The notes under the pieces: generated by a model | What the model was told of the DNA's origin: nothing | Databases searched by the model: none | The model's input: the letters and a program-made list of their open reading frames with translations, nothing else | Shown here: in pieces, positions 34,714 through 43,730 of the stretch | Position numbering within the stretch: the first letter of the stretch is position 1 | Layout: every line of letters starts with the position of its first letter | Assembly: GCA_025997475.1 (NCBI GenBank) | Contig: BNUQ01000006.1 | Span: 1 to 64,000 of the forward strand | Direction of reading: 5' to 3' | DNA from: Planctomycetales bacterium | GTDB lineage: Bacteria > Planctomycetota > SZUA-567 | DNA length: 64,000 nt | Made by a program: the position numbers and the translations under genes

Positions 34714-36102
34714 TTACAGAATGAACCGCGACAAGTCCTCGTCTTTGCTGATTTCCGCCAGCCGGTCGCGCACCATTTGCGGGTCAACCACCACTTTCCG
34801 GTCCCGCCATTCCGGCGCGTTGAACGAGACCTCTTCAAACAATTTTTCCATTACCGTATGCAAGCGCCGCGCGCCGATGTCGTCCGTCGTTTGGTTGACT
34901 TTTTCCGTCAGTTCCGCAATCGCCGCCAACGCCTCGGTTTGGAATTCGACCTCAATCCCTTCGGTCTGCATCAGCAATTTGTATTGCCGCGTCAGCGCGT
35001 TTTTCGGGTGCGTCAAAATCCGCGTGAAATCGTCGCGCGTCAGCGGTTTCAATTCGACGCGAATCGGTAGGCGCCCTTGCAATTCGGGAATCAAATCCGA
35101 CGGTTTTTTGCCGTGAAACGCCCCCGCCGCGATAAATAAAATATGGTCGGTTTTCACCGAGCCGTATTTACTGCTGACTGTGCATCCTTCGACAATCGGC
35201 AACAAATCGCGTTGCACGCCTTCGCGGCTGACATCCGGTCCGCCGCCTTTGTCCGCGCCGATAACTTTGTCGATTTCGTCGATGAAAATGATGCCGTCCT
35301 GCTCGGCGCGCTCAATCGCCGTTTTGTTGACGGCTTCCTCGTCGATGAGTTTTTCCGCCTCTTCCTGTTTGAAAATGCGGCGGGCTTCGGCGACTTTCAC
35401 GCGCCGCGATTTCCGCCGGCTCGGCAAAATGCGGCTGAGCATATCCTGCATTTCCATTCCCATCATTTCGTCGCCGTCAACCGCGCCGAACACGCCGGTT
35501 ACCGACGGATTGGCGTTGGCGACGATTTCGATTTCGCGGTCGTCCATTTCGCCTTTCAGCACTTTTTCGCGAATTTTCGCGCGGGTGCGCTCGATGCGCG
35601 CGTCGGCTTGCTCGCGCTCGACATCGACTTTCTTTTTGCGTCCGCGCGTTTTTTCGTCGGCGCCGCTCTTGTTTTTCGCGTCGTTATTCGGCAACAAATA
35701 GTCGAGAATCGTTTCCACCGCGTGTCCGTCGGCGACATCGGCGACGCGCTCGATTTCTTTGGCGCGGATTTCGTTGAACGACACTTTGACCAAGTCGCGC
35801 ACCATGCTTTCGACATCGCGTCCGTGATAGCCGACTTCGGTGTATTTGCTCGCCTCGATTTTGACGAACGGCGCGTTGACCAAATCCGCCATTCGCCGCG
35901 CGATTTCGGTTTTGCCGACGCCGGTCGGACCGATCATTAAGATATTGCGCGGCATCACTTCTTTGCGCATTTCCGGCTCGATTTGTTGCCGCCGCCAGCG
36001 GTTGCGCATCGCGACCGCCACCGCGCGTTTGGCGGCGTCCTGCCCGATGATATATTGGTCGAGTTTTTCGACGATTTCCTTCGGCGTCATACTGTCGCTC
36101 AT
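34714..36102 (-). CDS. hslU: HslU, ATPase subunit of the HslUV protease
   Basis: 462 residues, normal length. Unfolds proteins for the HslV peptidase in the cytosol. [20 protein letters not shown] start, Walker [18 protein letters not shown] (~55-71), pore motif [16 protein letters not shown] (~85-100) with GYVG-type loop, charged I-domain (~110-245), Walker [27 protein letters not shown], and the C-terminal DEDLSRFIL tail that docks into HslV. hslV is not adjacent and not in the window, unlike the usual hslVU operon. Stops only 35 bases from tRNA-Arg. Confidence 0.97.
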   Translation of the reverse strand: MSDSMTPKEIVEKLDQYIIGQDAAKRAVAVAMRNRWRRQQIEPEMRKEVMPRNILMIGPTGVGKTEIARRMADLVNAPFVKIEASKYTEVGYHGRDVESMVRDLVKVSFNEIRAKEIERVADVADGHAVETILDYLLPNNDAKNKSGADEKTRGRKKKVDVEREQADARIERTRAKIREKVLKGEMDDREIEIVANANPSVTGVFGAVDGDEMMGMEMQDMLSRILPSRRKSRRVKVAEARRIFKQEEAEKLIDEEAVNKTAIERAEQDGIIFIDEIDKVIGADKGGGPDVSREGVQRDLLPIVEGCTVSSKYGSVKTDHILFIAAGAFHGKKPSDLIPELQGRLPIRVELKPLTRDDFTRILTHPKNALTRQYKLLMQTEGIEVEFQTEALAAIAELTEKVNQTTDDIGARRLHTVMEKLFEEVSFNAPEWRDRKVVVDPQMVRDRLAEISKDEDLSRFIL

Positions 36103-36199
36103 ATTTTGCCTTTCGATAAAAACGCGGGACGAATAAAATGCGGCATTGTAGTCAAAGAAAGCGCGGTGGGCAGAGGGTTCACCTACCGTCGCGGGGAAT

Positions 36200-36226
36200 A
36201 AAAAATAGGGGCGTATTCGCCCCTAC
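36200..36226. other. Short hairpin between hslU and pirin genes
   Basis: AGGGGCG-TATT-CGCCCCT, with an A-rich run before it, downstream of the minus-strand hslU start side. Could be a weak terminator for the pirin transcript reading leftwards; no T run of good length. Confidence 0.4.
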
Positions 36227-36278
36227 CGGTAACATCCGCGACGTTTTCACCCCGCCTTGCAACTATCGGGAATTTTTA

Positions 36279-37019
36279 TCACTCTGCCGCTTTCGCCATT
36301 TCAATAATAAACACGTGCGCCGTTTCTTCGGCGGCAACCGTGATGTTTTGTCCGATAATTTCCGCCGCGTCGCGCTTTGATAATTTCACGCCGGAGACGC
36401 TCGCGGAGGCGCTTGCGTCGGAGACGTCCGCGGAGACGCGACCTTCAATCAGCACCAAATACGCCTGCCGGTTTGCCGCCACCGCGAAGTCCAATTTTTT
36501 ACCCGCCGTAATAATCGCCGCGTAAGCGTTGATGTCCTGATGAACTTTAATCGGCGCGGACGGGTTCGCGCCGCCGGTGGCAAGCGGCAACCATTGGTCG
36601 TAACGGTCGGCAAGTCGGAACTTCGCGCCGCCGTAATTGGGCTGATGCCCCTTGCCGTCCGGTAAAATCCATATTTGCAAAAAACGGAGCGGCGTTTTTC
36701 CGTAGTTCATTTCACTGTGCGTAACGCCGGTGCCGACGCTCATATATTGCACTTGCCCGCGCGACAACGTTTCTTCGTTGCCCATACTGTCGCCGTGCGT
36801 GAGTTCGCCGTCGATGATGTAGGAAATGATTTCCATATCCGTATGCGAATGCGGCGGAAAACCGGTTTCCGGCTTTACTTCGTCGTCGTTAAGCACCCGT
36901 AACACGCCGAAACGCACGTTGTCGGGGTGGCAATAATCGGCGAACGAAAAATGAAAATAACTATCCACCACGCCCTGATGTCCCCGCTCCATTTTCCGGC
37001 TGTCAGTATAGCGAATCAT
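36279..37019 (-). CDS. Pirin family protein
   Basis: 246 residues from ATG 37019 (a TTG at 37037 is less likely). Bicupin with the metal ligands of pirins: FPPHSHTDMEIISYIIDGEL (His-x-His) and SVGTGVTHSEMN (His, Glu), around residues 55-105. Some pirins act as quercetinases, others as transcription cofactors; which applies is unknown. A Ala/Ser/Val repeat (SADVSDASASASVSGVKL, ~200) is an unusual insertion from a short DNA repeat. Confidence 0.93.
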   Translation of the reverse strand: MIRYTDSRKMERGHQGVVDSYFHFSFADYCHPDNVRFGVLRVLNDDEVKPETGFPPHSHTDMEIISYIIDGELTHGDSMGNEETLSRGQVQYMSVGTGVTHSEMNYGKTPLRFLQIWILPDGKGHQPNYGGAKFRLADRYDQWLPLATGGANPSAPIKVHQDINAYAAIITAGKKLDFAVAANRQAYLVLIEGRVSADVSDASASASVSGVKLSKRDAAEIIGQNITVAAEETAHVFIIEMAKAAE

Positions 37020-37199
37020 AAGGTCGCCCTTCCCCAAAGGTCGTCGAACGGGTCTATTGGTCCGCTTGGATAGCGGTTGTCAAGTCCGCGTGAACCGCGC
37101 TCGTCGGCGCACGGTTCACGCGAAAAATTGCCGTTTTCTCTTTCGCCGCCGTCCGCTATACTCCCCCGCTTTATTCGATGGCGAGAGGCGACATCCAAA

Positions 37200-38210
37200 A
37201 TGAATCATTGGCGTTTCGGGCGCACCGGCTTGTCGGTGTCAACTTCGGGGATTGGTTGCATTCCCATTCAGCGGATTACGTTTGCCGAGTCGACGCGACT
37301 GTTGCAAGCGGCGGCGGATAACGGCATCAACTTTTTCGACACCGCGCGCGTTTACACCACCAGCGAAGAGCGCCTCGGCGTCGCGTTCAACGACCGCCGC
37401 GCGGCGATTTTTATCGCGACCAAAACGATGGCGCGCGACCGCGTCGGCATTATCGCCGACCTTGAAACCTCGCTGAAAAATTTGCAAACCGATTACGTTG
37501 ACATCTATCAATTGCATAATCCGCCGTCGGTCCCGCGCCCCGGCGATGAAATGTATGACACGTTAATCGACCTCAAAGCGGCGGGGAAAATCCGTTTTCT
37601 CGGCATCACGCAACACGATTTGACGCTGGCGCGGGAAGCCGTTGTCGGCGGAAATTACGACACGTTGCAATATCCGCTGAGCGTGTTGGCGTCCGACGAC
37701 GAATTGACTTTGCCCGCGCTGTGCGCGCGCCACGATGTCGGCTTGCTCGCGATGAAAGCGATGGCGGGCGGCTTGCTCGACGACGCGAAATTGGCGTTCA
37801 CTTTTTTGCGGCGGCAGTTCGCCAACGTCGTGCCGATTTGGGGTGTTCAGCGCGAAACGGAACTCGCGGAATTTTTAGCGTTGGAAAAAGACCCGCCGGA
37901 GTATTCGGCGGCGTTGGCGGAGCGGGCGCGCCGGTATCGCGCGGAACTCGCCGGTTCGTTTTGCCGCGCTTGCGGCTACTGTCTGCCGTGTCCGGTCGGG
38001 ATTCCGATTCCGACGGCGGCGCGAATGTCGCTGTTGTTGCGGCGAATGGTGGCGGAAAATTTTCTCACGTCCGAATGGCGCGAAAAAATGGCGCTCATCA
38101 AGGATTGCCGTCACTGCGGTCAATGCTCGTCGCGCTGTCCGTATCACCTTGACACGCCGGCGCTGTTGGCGAGCGAATGGGAAAAATATCAAACCGCGAT
38201 TAGCAATTAA
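37200..38210 (+). CDS. Aldo/keto reductase with C-terminal 4Fe-4S ferredoxin domain
   Basis: 336 residues from ATG 37200 (GAGG 11 bases upstream). TIM-barrel part ~1-255: FGRTGLSVSTSGIGCIPIQ, INFFDTARVYTTSEERLG (catalytic Asp and Tyr), and TDYVDIYQLHNPPSVP. The C-terminus holds two Cys clusters, CRACGYCLPCPVGIPIPTA and CRHCGQCSSRCPYHLDTPAL, for 4Fe-4S binding. This fusion is common in anaerobes and points to electron transfer rather than simple NADPH carbonyl reduction; the substrate is unknown. Confidence 0.93.
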   Translation: MNHWRFGRTGLSVSTSGIGCIPIQRITFAESTRLLQAAADNGINFFDTARVYTTSEERLGVAFNDRRAAIFIATKTMARDRVGIIADLETSLKNLQTDYVDIYQLHNPPSVPRPGDEMYDTLIDLKAAGKIRFLGITQHDLTLAREAVVGGNYDTLQYPLSVLASDDELTLPALCARHDVGLLAMKAMAGGLLDDAKLAFTFLRRQFANVVPIWGVQRETELAEFLALEKDPPEYSAALAERARRYRAELAGSFCRACGYCLPCPVGIPIPTAARMSLLLRRMVAENFLTSEWREKMALIKDCRHCGQCSSRCPYHLDTPALLASEWEKYQTAISN

Positions 38211-38322
38211 CAATTAACCATTAAAAGTTATGGAATTTAATTTGCAAATTCGCGAAGCGAAATTTGTAATCAATTCCTCGATTTTTAATTTTTAATTGTT
38301 AATTGTTAATTGCTCTTCGGGT
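38203..38322. repeat. Heptamer-repeat hairpin element (TTAATTG type)
   Basis: Left arm AGCAATTAACAATTAACC and right arm TTAATTGTTAATTGTTAATT pair around a core with TTCGCGAAGCGAA. One of the clearest family members; it separates the oxidoreductase and parB genes. Confidence 0.85.
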
Positions 38323-38328
38323 GTAACG

Positions 38329-39234
38329 ATGAGCAGAGAGGCGTTAGGCAAGGGCTTAAAGGGGATGTTAGGCGTCGCGTCGCCGACCGCGCCAGTCGTG
38401 CCCGTCGCGCCCGTCGCGACGGCGCTGTCCGTGCCGCTCAACCAAATTGCCGCGTCGCCGTTTCAGCCGCGGCAGGTTTTTGACGAGACCAAATTGGCGG
38501 AATTGGCGGAATCCATCGGCGAACTCGGCTTGGTGCAACCGCTCGTCGTGCGCCGGTTGGACGCGACGCATTATCAATTGGTTGCGGGCGAGCGGCGGCT
38601 ACGCGCGTTGACGATGCTCGGCTGGCAGGACGCGCCGGTAACGATTTGCAACGCGCCGGAAGACACGTTGCGGGAAACGGCGTTGGTCGAAAATCTGCAA
38701 CGGGAAAATCTGAACGCCATCGAAACGGCGGAGGCGCTGAAAGAATTGAGCGACAACACCGACCTCACGCACGAAAAAATCGCGGCGCGTCTCGGCAAAA
38801 GCCGCGTCTGGATTACGAACACGCTCCGTTTGTTAAATCTGCCGCGCGAGGTCTGCCGGTTGATTGCCGGCGACGAAATTTCCGGCGCGCACGGGCGGAC
38901 GTTGCTCGGTTTAGCCGACCCGGTGTCGCAATTGAAATTGGCGAAGCGCGTCGTCGCGGAACAAATTCCGGTGCAAAAATTAGAAAAAATCGTGCAGGAA
39001 ATGACGGGCGGCAAACGCCCGAAAAAGCGCGACGCCAACGACGACAGCAACGCGGCGCCGGTCGCGCCGGTCGGCAAAAATCGCCATTTATTGGATTTGG
39101 AACAACGGCTGGGCGTTCGGCTCGGCGCGCAAGTCCGCATCCTCGACGAGCGCGGCGCGGGAAAAATCGAAATCACCTACGGCTCCTACGACGACATCGC
39201 CGGAATTTTGGAGCGGTTGGGAATGAGCGAGTAA
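38329..39234 (+). CDS. parB: ParB/Spo0J-type chromosome partition protein
   Basis: 301 residues from ATG 38329. N-terminal LGKGLKGML, ParB/Srx box ASPFQPRQVFDE (~40-52), CTP-binding ELGLVQPLVVRR then LVAGERRLRALTMLG (~65-100), ENLQRENLNAIETAEAL, HTH EKIAARLGKSRVWITNTLR, and C-terminal dimer domain. Binds parS sites and forms CTP-dependent clamps for segregation. parA is not adjacent. A short gene with a proline/alanine linker before the dimer domain. Confidence 0.95.
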   Translation: MSREALGKGLKGMLGVASPTAPVVPVAPVATALSVPLNQIAASPFQPRQVFDETKLAELAESIGELGLVQPLVVRRLDATHYQLVAGERRLRALTMLGWQDAPVTICNAPEDTLRETALVENLQRENLNAIETAEALKELSDNTDLTHEKIAARLGKSRVWITNTLRLLNLPREVCRLIAGDEISGAHGRTLLGLADPVSQLKLAKRVVAEQIPVQKLEKIVQEMTGGKRPKKRDANDDSNAAPVAPVGKNRHLLDLEQRLGVRLGAQVRILDERGAGKIEITYGSYDDIAGILERLGMSE

Positions 39235-39244
39235 AAGGGGAAAA

Positions 39245-39376
39245 GGGGTTAAGAGAGCAGAGTTGAAAGTTTAGAGTTTAGAGTTGAGCAGTGGTCGCGC
39301 TTCGCGCGTCTTAAAAATAAAACGCCACGCTCTTAACTCTAAACTTTTAACTCTCAACTCTCAACTCTCAACTTCC
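39245..39376. repeat. Heptamer-repeat hairpin element (AGAGTTG type)
   Basis: Left arm AGAGTTGAAAGTTTAGAGTT, right arm TAACTCTCAACTCTCAACTC, core with GCGCTTCGCGCGTC. Nearly every 7th base repeats. Confidence 0.85.
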
Positions 39377-39440
39377 CCGTTGACCGCCATTTACGATAAA
39401 GCAAAATGCCACCCACGCCAAACTAAAAAGGGGATACATA

Positions 39441-40706
39441 ATGCCAAACTTTTTCTACACCGCCATCGACGCCAAAGGCAACGAAAAAAGCGGAAAAATC
39501 GAAGCGGGCGACGCGCAAAAAGCCCGCGAAGAATTGCAGTCGCGCGGAATGTATCCCAAATCCATTTCGCAAAAACAAGAAAAAAAGAAAGTCGCCACCG
39601 ACGACGTTGACGCTTCGCACAAGCGCACCAACACCCTGCTCGCCGGCAAGGTCAAAGGCAAGGAACTCACCTTGTTCACGCGGCAACTCGCCACACTCCT
39701 CGAAGCCGGTATGCCGCTGTTGCGCTCGCTCGATATTCTGTCGCAAATGTTGCGCGGCGGCGTGATGCGCAACTCGGTGTTGGACATTAGCGACGAGGTG
39801 CAGGGCGGCGCCAGTTTGTCCAACGCGATGTCGCACAAGCCGAAGGTCTTTGACACGCTTTACAGCAGTATGATCAAGGCGGGCGAGGCGTCCGGTCAGT
39901 TGGGGCGGATTTTGAGCCGCTTGGCGGACTTGCGCGAAAAGACCGAAAAATTGGTGCGCAAAGTTATCGGCGCGTTGGTTTATCCGGCGGCCATCACCGT
40001 CATCGCGGTGTTGATTCTGACCGGCATTATGCTGTTCGTCATCCCGAAATTCAAAGAGATGTTTTCGCAGTTGGGCGTGGATTTGCCGGGTCCGACGGTA
40101 TTGCTGTTGCGCATCACCGATGAAATGACCTATCTGTATTTCGGCGTCATTCCGGCGGCGGTCGTTTATCTGCTATTTTTCCCGTTCGTGCTTTATACTA
40201 TCTGGCGCGTTGTGCGCTCGTTCCCGCCGGGCAAAACGCTGACCGATATGGCCATTTTGAAGTTGCCGATTTTCGGGCTGATTATCCGTAAATCGTCGTT
40301 GTCGCGTTGTTGCCGGACGCTGGGCGAGTTGGACGCCGCCGGCGTGCCGGTGTTGGAATCGCTGGCGATTATCAAGGACGCGCTGGGGAACACCGTCATT
40401 CGCGCCGCGGTCAACGACGTGTATGTCGGCATTCGCGAGGGCGAAAATATGTCCACGACGATGCGGAGGAACAAGCAATTCGATTTGATGACGGTGAATA
40501 TGGTCGCCGTCGGCGAAGAGACCGGTGAACTCGACAAAATGTTAATTCGCGTGGCGGACAATTTCGACGACGAGGTCAACGTGCTGGTCGAAAGTATGAT
40601 GAGTTTGTTGGAGCCGGCGCTGATTGTGATGATGGGCGGCGCGGTCGGCTTTATCGTTATCTCACTGTTTATGCCGCTGATTTCAATTATTTCGGCGCTG
40701 TCGTGA
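39441..40706 (+). CDS. gspF: Type II secretion / type IV pilus inner-membrane platform protein (GspF/PilC)
   Basis: 421 residues, full length. FFYTAIDAKGNEKSGKIEAG start, then two T2SSF domains: FTRQLATLLEAGMPLLRSLD (~85-104) and CCRTLGELDAAGVPVLESLA (~288-307), each followed by an EASG or EETGEL motif (IKAGEASGQLGRIL, VAVGEETGELDKML). Three membrane spans. Forms the platform on which the ATPase acts; the cognate ATPase could be the GspE/PilB at 61251-62954. Good ribosome site (AAAGGGG). Confidence 0.95.
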   Translation: MPNFFYTAIDAKGNEKSGKIEAGDAQKAREELQSRGMYPKSISQKQEKKKVATDDVDASHKRTNTLLAGKVKGKELTLFTRQLATLLEAGMPLLRSLDILSQMLRGGVMRNSVLDISDEVQGGASLSNAMSHKPKVFDTLYSSMIKAGEASGQLGRILSRLADLREKTEKLVRKVIGALVYPAAITVIAVLILTGIMLFVIPKFKEMFSQLGVDLPGPTVLLLRITDEMTYLYFGVIPAAVVYLLFFPFVLYTIWRVVRSFPPGKTLTDMAILKLPIFGLIIRKSSLSRCCRTLGELDAAGVPVLESLAIIKDALGNTVIRAAVNDVYVGIREGENMSTTMRRNKQFDLMTVNMVAVGEETGELDKMLIRVADNFDDEVNVLVESMMSLLEPALIVMMGGAVGFIVISLFMPLISIISALS

Positions 40707-40797
40707 GAGCGCAGAGTTGAGAGTTGAAAGTTTAGAGTTGAGGGGAGAGCCGCCTAAATTTTCAACTTTTAACTTTCAACTTTTAACTTTTTACTTT
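40704..40797. repeat. Heptamer-repeat hairpin element (AGAGTTG type)
   Basis: Arms GAGTTGAGAGTTGAAAGTTT and AACTTTCAACTTTTAACTTT flank a short core. It begins immediately at the gspF stop. Confidence 0.8.
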
Positions 40798-40812
40798 CGC
40801 GATAAGCCCCCA

Positions 40813-42036
40813 ATGACCGACGCCCCCGACGCCCCCGACGCCCCCGACGCCCCCGCCGCATCCGCAAAAGTTCCCAGCCGTCTCGGCGCGGTCGGCATCG
40901 GGATTTTAATCTTCAACGCGCTGACGTTGGCGTTGTGGGGCGTCCGCTTATTTAAGCCGGACTTTCTCGCCGGTCCGCTGATTCCGTGTCTTGCCCTCGC
41001 GCTTTTGCCGGGGTCGTTAATCGCCCTGTTCTTTCGCCATAAATTGGCGCATACTTTTTATCGCGTCGGTTTAGCCGGCGGTTTGCTGGTCTATTTGGTT
41101 CTGAAAAAAACGCTGGCGCCCGACCGCCTGTGGGCGTTGCTGACCGACTGGCAATTTCTCGCCGCCGGCGCGCTTTGTTTGGCAATCCCGATTTTTATCG
41201 GCGCGTGGCGTTGGCAAATGCTGTTGCGCGGGCAAAAATTCACTATCGGTTTTTGGACGATTTTTCGCCTGACGCTCGTCAGTTACTTTTTCAACACGTT
41301 TATCCCCGGCGCCAACGGCGGCGATATTTATCGCTTTTACCAATTGGCGAAAATCAAAGCCGTTCCGGCTTCCGCCGCCGCCACGACGGTTTTGCTTGAC
41401 CATTTTTTGGGGATGCCGACGCTGATGTTGTGCGTGTTAATCGGCGTGGCGGCGAATCTCGGCGCGGGCGACGGCGCGGCGTGGGCGCAATATCATTATC
41501 TCGTTCGCTTTCTCGGCGTCGCGGCGGCGATTGCGTTCGGCGGTTCGTTGTTGCTCCTCGCCGGTTCGATGGTTTTGCATTCGTTCACGGCGCGGCTCGA
41601 AGAAAAAATCCCCGGCGGGAAAACGCTGGCGAAAGTGACGGCGGCGTTGGCGGCGTATCGCGAACAACCGCGTCTCATCATCGGCGCGGCGGCGATTTCG
41701 GCGGCGATGCACGCGGCGACGCTGGCGGCGTTTTGGTTTTTCGGACAAGCGGCAAAAATGCAAGAAATCGGCGTTTCGCAGTATTTATTTCTGGTGTTCG
41801 CCGGTTTGTCCATAAACTACATACCCGTTTCCCCCGGCGGCATCGGTTTGGGCGAATTGGGGTTTGAGACGCTGTTCCAAATGGCGCCGCCGTTTTTAGC
41901 CGACAACGGCGCCGCCGCCGCGACGATGATGATTGGCTACCGCCTCGCGATGCTGTTTTACGGCGCGATTGGCTGGTTGCTGTATGTCGGCGGCAAACAC
42001 CGCCTTGGCGAGGGCGAAATTAAAATCGGCGCATAA
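40813..42036 (+). CDS. Lysylphosphatidylglycerol-synthase-type membrane protein (UPF0104/AglD-like)
   Basis: 407 residues from ATG 40813. N-terminal DAPDAPDAPDAP repeat, then eight or so membrane spans. Signature segments: FIGAWRWQMLLRGQKFTIGF, SYFFNTFIPGANGGDIYRFY and the late NYIPVSPGGIGLGELGFETL, all typical of the LPG_synthase_TM/flippase-like family. No catalytic aminoacyl-transferase domain is attached, so it is a membrane protein of the flippase-like branch with unknown lipid substrate. The 9-bp tandem repeat at 40819-40858 sets the length of the cytosolic start. Confidence 0.85.
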   Translation: MTDAPDAPDAPDAPAASAKVPSRLGAVGIGILIFNALTLALWGVRLFKPDFLAGPLIPCLALALLPGSLIALFFRHKLAHTFYRVGLAGGLLVYLVLKKTLAPDRLWALLTDWQFLAAGALCLAIPIFIGAWRWQMLLRGQKFTIGFWTIFRLTLVSYFFNTFIPGANGGDIYRFYQLAKIKAVPASAAATTVLLDHFLGMPTLMLCVLIGVAANLGAGDGAAWAQYHYLVRFLGVAAAIAFGGSLLLLAGSMVLHSFTARLEEKIPGGKTLAKVTAALAAYREQPRLIIGAAAISAAMHAATLAAFWFFGQAAKMQEIGVSQYLFLVFAGLSINYIPVSPGGIGLGELGFETLFQMAPPFLADNGAAAATMMIGYRLAMLFYGAIGWLLYVGGKHRLGEGEIKIGA

Positions 42037-42121
42037 AAAAGAACGTATCCACGAATTTTCTTGCTCTTGCCGGTTACTGAACGATTCTCACTTTCTTCTC
42101 ACTTGCAAAAAAGGAGCGACG

Positions 42122-42412
42122 ATGTTACTCAATCTGGTGCGCAAAAGTTTCACGCAATTTTTTGAAATTATTCTGTGGATTATTTTAGTCGGGAGCGCGT
42201 TGTCGGGATTAGTTACCGGCGCGGCGGCGTATGGTTTTCTCGGCGGACTCGGCGGGCTGATTTTCGGCGCGGTTTATGGCGCGTTGACTATCGTGGTTCT
42301 CGGCGGCGTGGTTTCGGTGTTCCTGAAAATGGCGAGCGATGTCGAAAAACTCGCCGCCGCGAAAAATCCGGCGGAAGCGCCGTCGATACCGGCGGAAAAG
42401 ACCGGCGAATAA
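42122..42412 (+). CDS. Small two-span membrane protein
   Basis: 96 residues from ATG 42122, preceded by AAAAGGAGCG. Two membrane spans (~14-35 and ~38-70) rich in Gly (GFLGGLGGLIFGAVYGALT), then a short charged tail KMASDVEKLAAAKNPAEAP. Not recognised. Confidence 0.75.
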   Translation: MLLNLVRKSFTQFFEIILWIILVGSALSGLVTGAAAYGFLGGLGGLIFGAVYGALTIVVLGGVVSVFLKMASDVEKLAAAKNPAEAPSIPAEKTGE

Positions 42413-42441
42413 ACCCGCTTCCTTTTCTCGCACGGCGGCAC

Positions 42442-42495
42442 AACAATTAAGAATTAAGAAGTTCTTAATTCTGTATTCTTAATGCTTAATTGCTC
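42442..42495. repeat. Heptamer-repeat hairpin element, minimal
   Basis: Arms AATTAAGAATTAAGAA and TTCTTAATTCTGTATTCTTA with almost no core; the smallest member of the intergenic family. Confidence 0.75.
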
Positions 42496-42524
42496 TTTTT
42501 TCCTCTATCGCACAGGACGCATCT

Positions 42525-42995
42525 ATGGAACCCAAAAAAAATGCCGGCGTGAAAGCCGCCGAAGTTGACAAAATCGGGGCGTTGATGGCGTTGATGAACG
42601 AACACGGCGTCGCCAATCTCGAATTGGAAGAAAAGGACTTCAAACTGAAACTCGAAAAATATCCGCGCGGTAGCGGCGCGCCCGTGGCGGCGCCGGTGGC
42701 GCTCGCGGCGGTCGCCCCGCCGCCCGGCGGCGACGCGGCGGCAAAAACCGACCCGGCGCTGACGCCGATTAAAAGCCCGATTGTCGGGACGTTTTACGCC
42801 TCGCCGTCGCCGGAGTCGGCGTCGTTTGTGGCGGTCGGCGACAAGGTCAACGCGGACACGATTGTGTGCATTATCGAAGCGATGAAAATTATGAACGAAG
42901 TCAAAGCCGAACTTTCCGGCACTGTGGAAAAAATGTTGGTCGAAAACGGCGACCCGGTGGAATACGGTCAGCCGCTGTTTTTAGTGCGCAAATAG
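42525..42995 (+). CDS. accB: Acetyl-CoA carboxylase biotin carboxyl carrier protein
   Basis: 156 residues. Ala/Pro-rich linker (~50-80) then the biotinyl domain, with the biotinylated Lys in [16 protein letters not shown] (~119-134) and the thumb [16 protein letters not shown]. Carries CO2 from biotin carboxylase to the transferase in fatty-acid synthesis. accC lies 735 bases downstream, with the hicBA pair and a palindrome inserted between; the two usually sit side by side, so this looks like an insertion into an ancestral accBC operon. Confidence 0.97.
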   Translation: MEPKKNAGVKAAEVDKIGALMALMNEHGVANLELEEKDFKLKLEKYPRGSGAPVAAPVALAAVAPPPGGDAAAKTDPALTPIKSPIVGTFYASPSPESASFVAVGDKVNADTIVCIIEAMKIMNEVKAELSGTVEKMLVENGDPVEYGQPLFLVRK

Positions 42996-43023
42996 GCGTC
43001 ATCGGGGCAATGCCGGTCTATAC

Positions 43024-43115
43024 TCATTACGAATTGGTTTGCGGAAAAGTCATTTGCGTAAATACGCAACGGTTCGCGTTTCGGTAAAATAAACCCGCAA
43101 ACCAATTCGTAATGA
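43024..43115. repeat. 92-bp palindromic element (MITE-like)
   Basis: Perfect 21-base inverted repeats (43024-43044 and 43095-43115) enclose 50 bases, which themselves contain TTGCGTA-AA-TACGCAA (43054-43069). Located between accB and hicB. It may be a small mobile element, a cruciform operator of the toxin-antitoxin pair, or both. Confidence 0.75.
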
Positions 43116-43148
43116 TTCTATTGAAGTTTTCGCCGTTGAGGAACGCCG

Positions 43149-43370
43149 ATGGAAAAAATTATCGAACTGCGGATTGAGCATTTGCCGGAAGGGTGCTTTT
43201 TGGCGACTTCGGAGAGCGTTCAAGGGCTTGTTGCCCAAGGGCGCACTATCAGCGAGACCTTGGAAATTGCCAAAGACGTGGTCAAAAAACTAATCGAAGC
43301 CCAGAGCCCGTTGCCGGAGATGGCGGATTTACCGGAGGATTTTTCCTATCCGTTGGTCGTGGGGGTCTGA
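43149..43370 (+). CDS. hicB: HicB-like antitoxin (DUF1902 type)
   Basis: 73 residues. Beta-rich start ELRIEHLPEGCFLATSESVQ then GLVAQGRTISETLEIAKDVV is the HicB pseudo-RNase H half fold. It would block the HicA toxin; a C-terminal DNA-binding domain is not present, so autoregulation may rely on another mechanism. Stop lies three bases before the hicA start, i.e. one operon with antitoxin first, the reverse of the classical hicAB order. Confidence 0.82.
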   Translation: MEKIIELRIEHLPEGCFLATSESVQGLVAQGRTISETLEIAKDVVKKLIEAQSPLPEMADLPEDFSYPLVVGV

Positions 43371-43373
43371 CTT

Positions 43374-43607
43374 ATGGGGCAATTGTCCGGTTTTCGGTAT
43401 CGCGAAATTGTGCGAATTCTGAAACAATTTGGTTTTGCGTTTTATCGGCAAGCGGCGGGAAGTCACGAAATTTGGTTTTCCGCTAAAACGCGGCGTTTCA
43501 CCACGATTCCCAACCATAACAGCGATATGCCGGAAGGAACGTTGCGCGCCATATTACGACAAGCGGGGATTTCGCCGGCTGATTTTCTGACGGCGGAGAA
43601 AAGTTGA
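43374..43607 (+). CDS. hicA: HicA-family mRNA interferase toxin
   Basis: 77 residues. RYREIVRILKQFGFAFYRQA, then GSHEIWFS with the catalytic His, TTIPNHNSDMPEGTLRAILR and AGISPADFL form the small dsRBD-like HicA fold. Cleaves mRNA in a ribosome-independent way when free of HicB. The downstream stop is shortly before an AGAGTTG-type repeat and accC. Confidence 0.9.
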   Translation: MGQLSGFRYREIVRILKQFGFAFYRQAAGSHEIWFSAKTRRFTTIPNHNSDMPEGTLRAILRQAGISPADFLTAEKS

Positions 43608-43730
43608 AAGAAAGCGAGACGATGGCGGTAACCGCCTGCGGCTATCCTCGCTAAACTCTAAACTTTCAACTCTGCCTCTTCGCGAGAAATAATTTCTTTC
43701 TTAAACGAACACCGTCACCAAAGGAAATCT

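Noticed and set aside
38203..39376. Repeats considered as a CRISPR array
   Set aside because: Units are 7 bases, contiguous and low complexity, with no regular spacers and no cas genes in the window.
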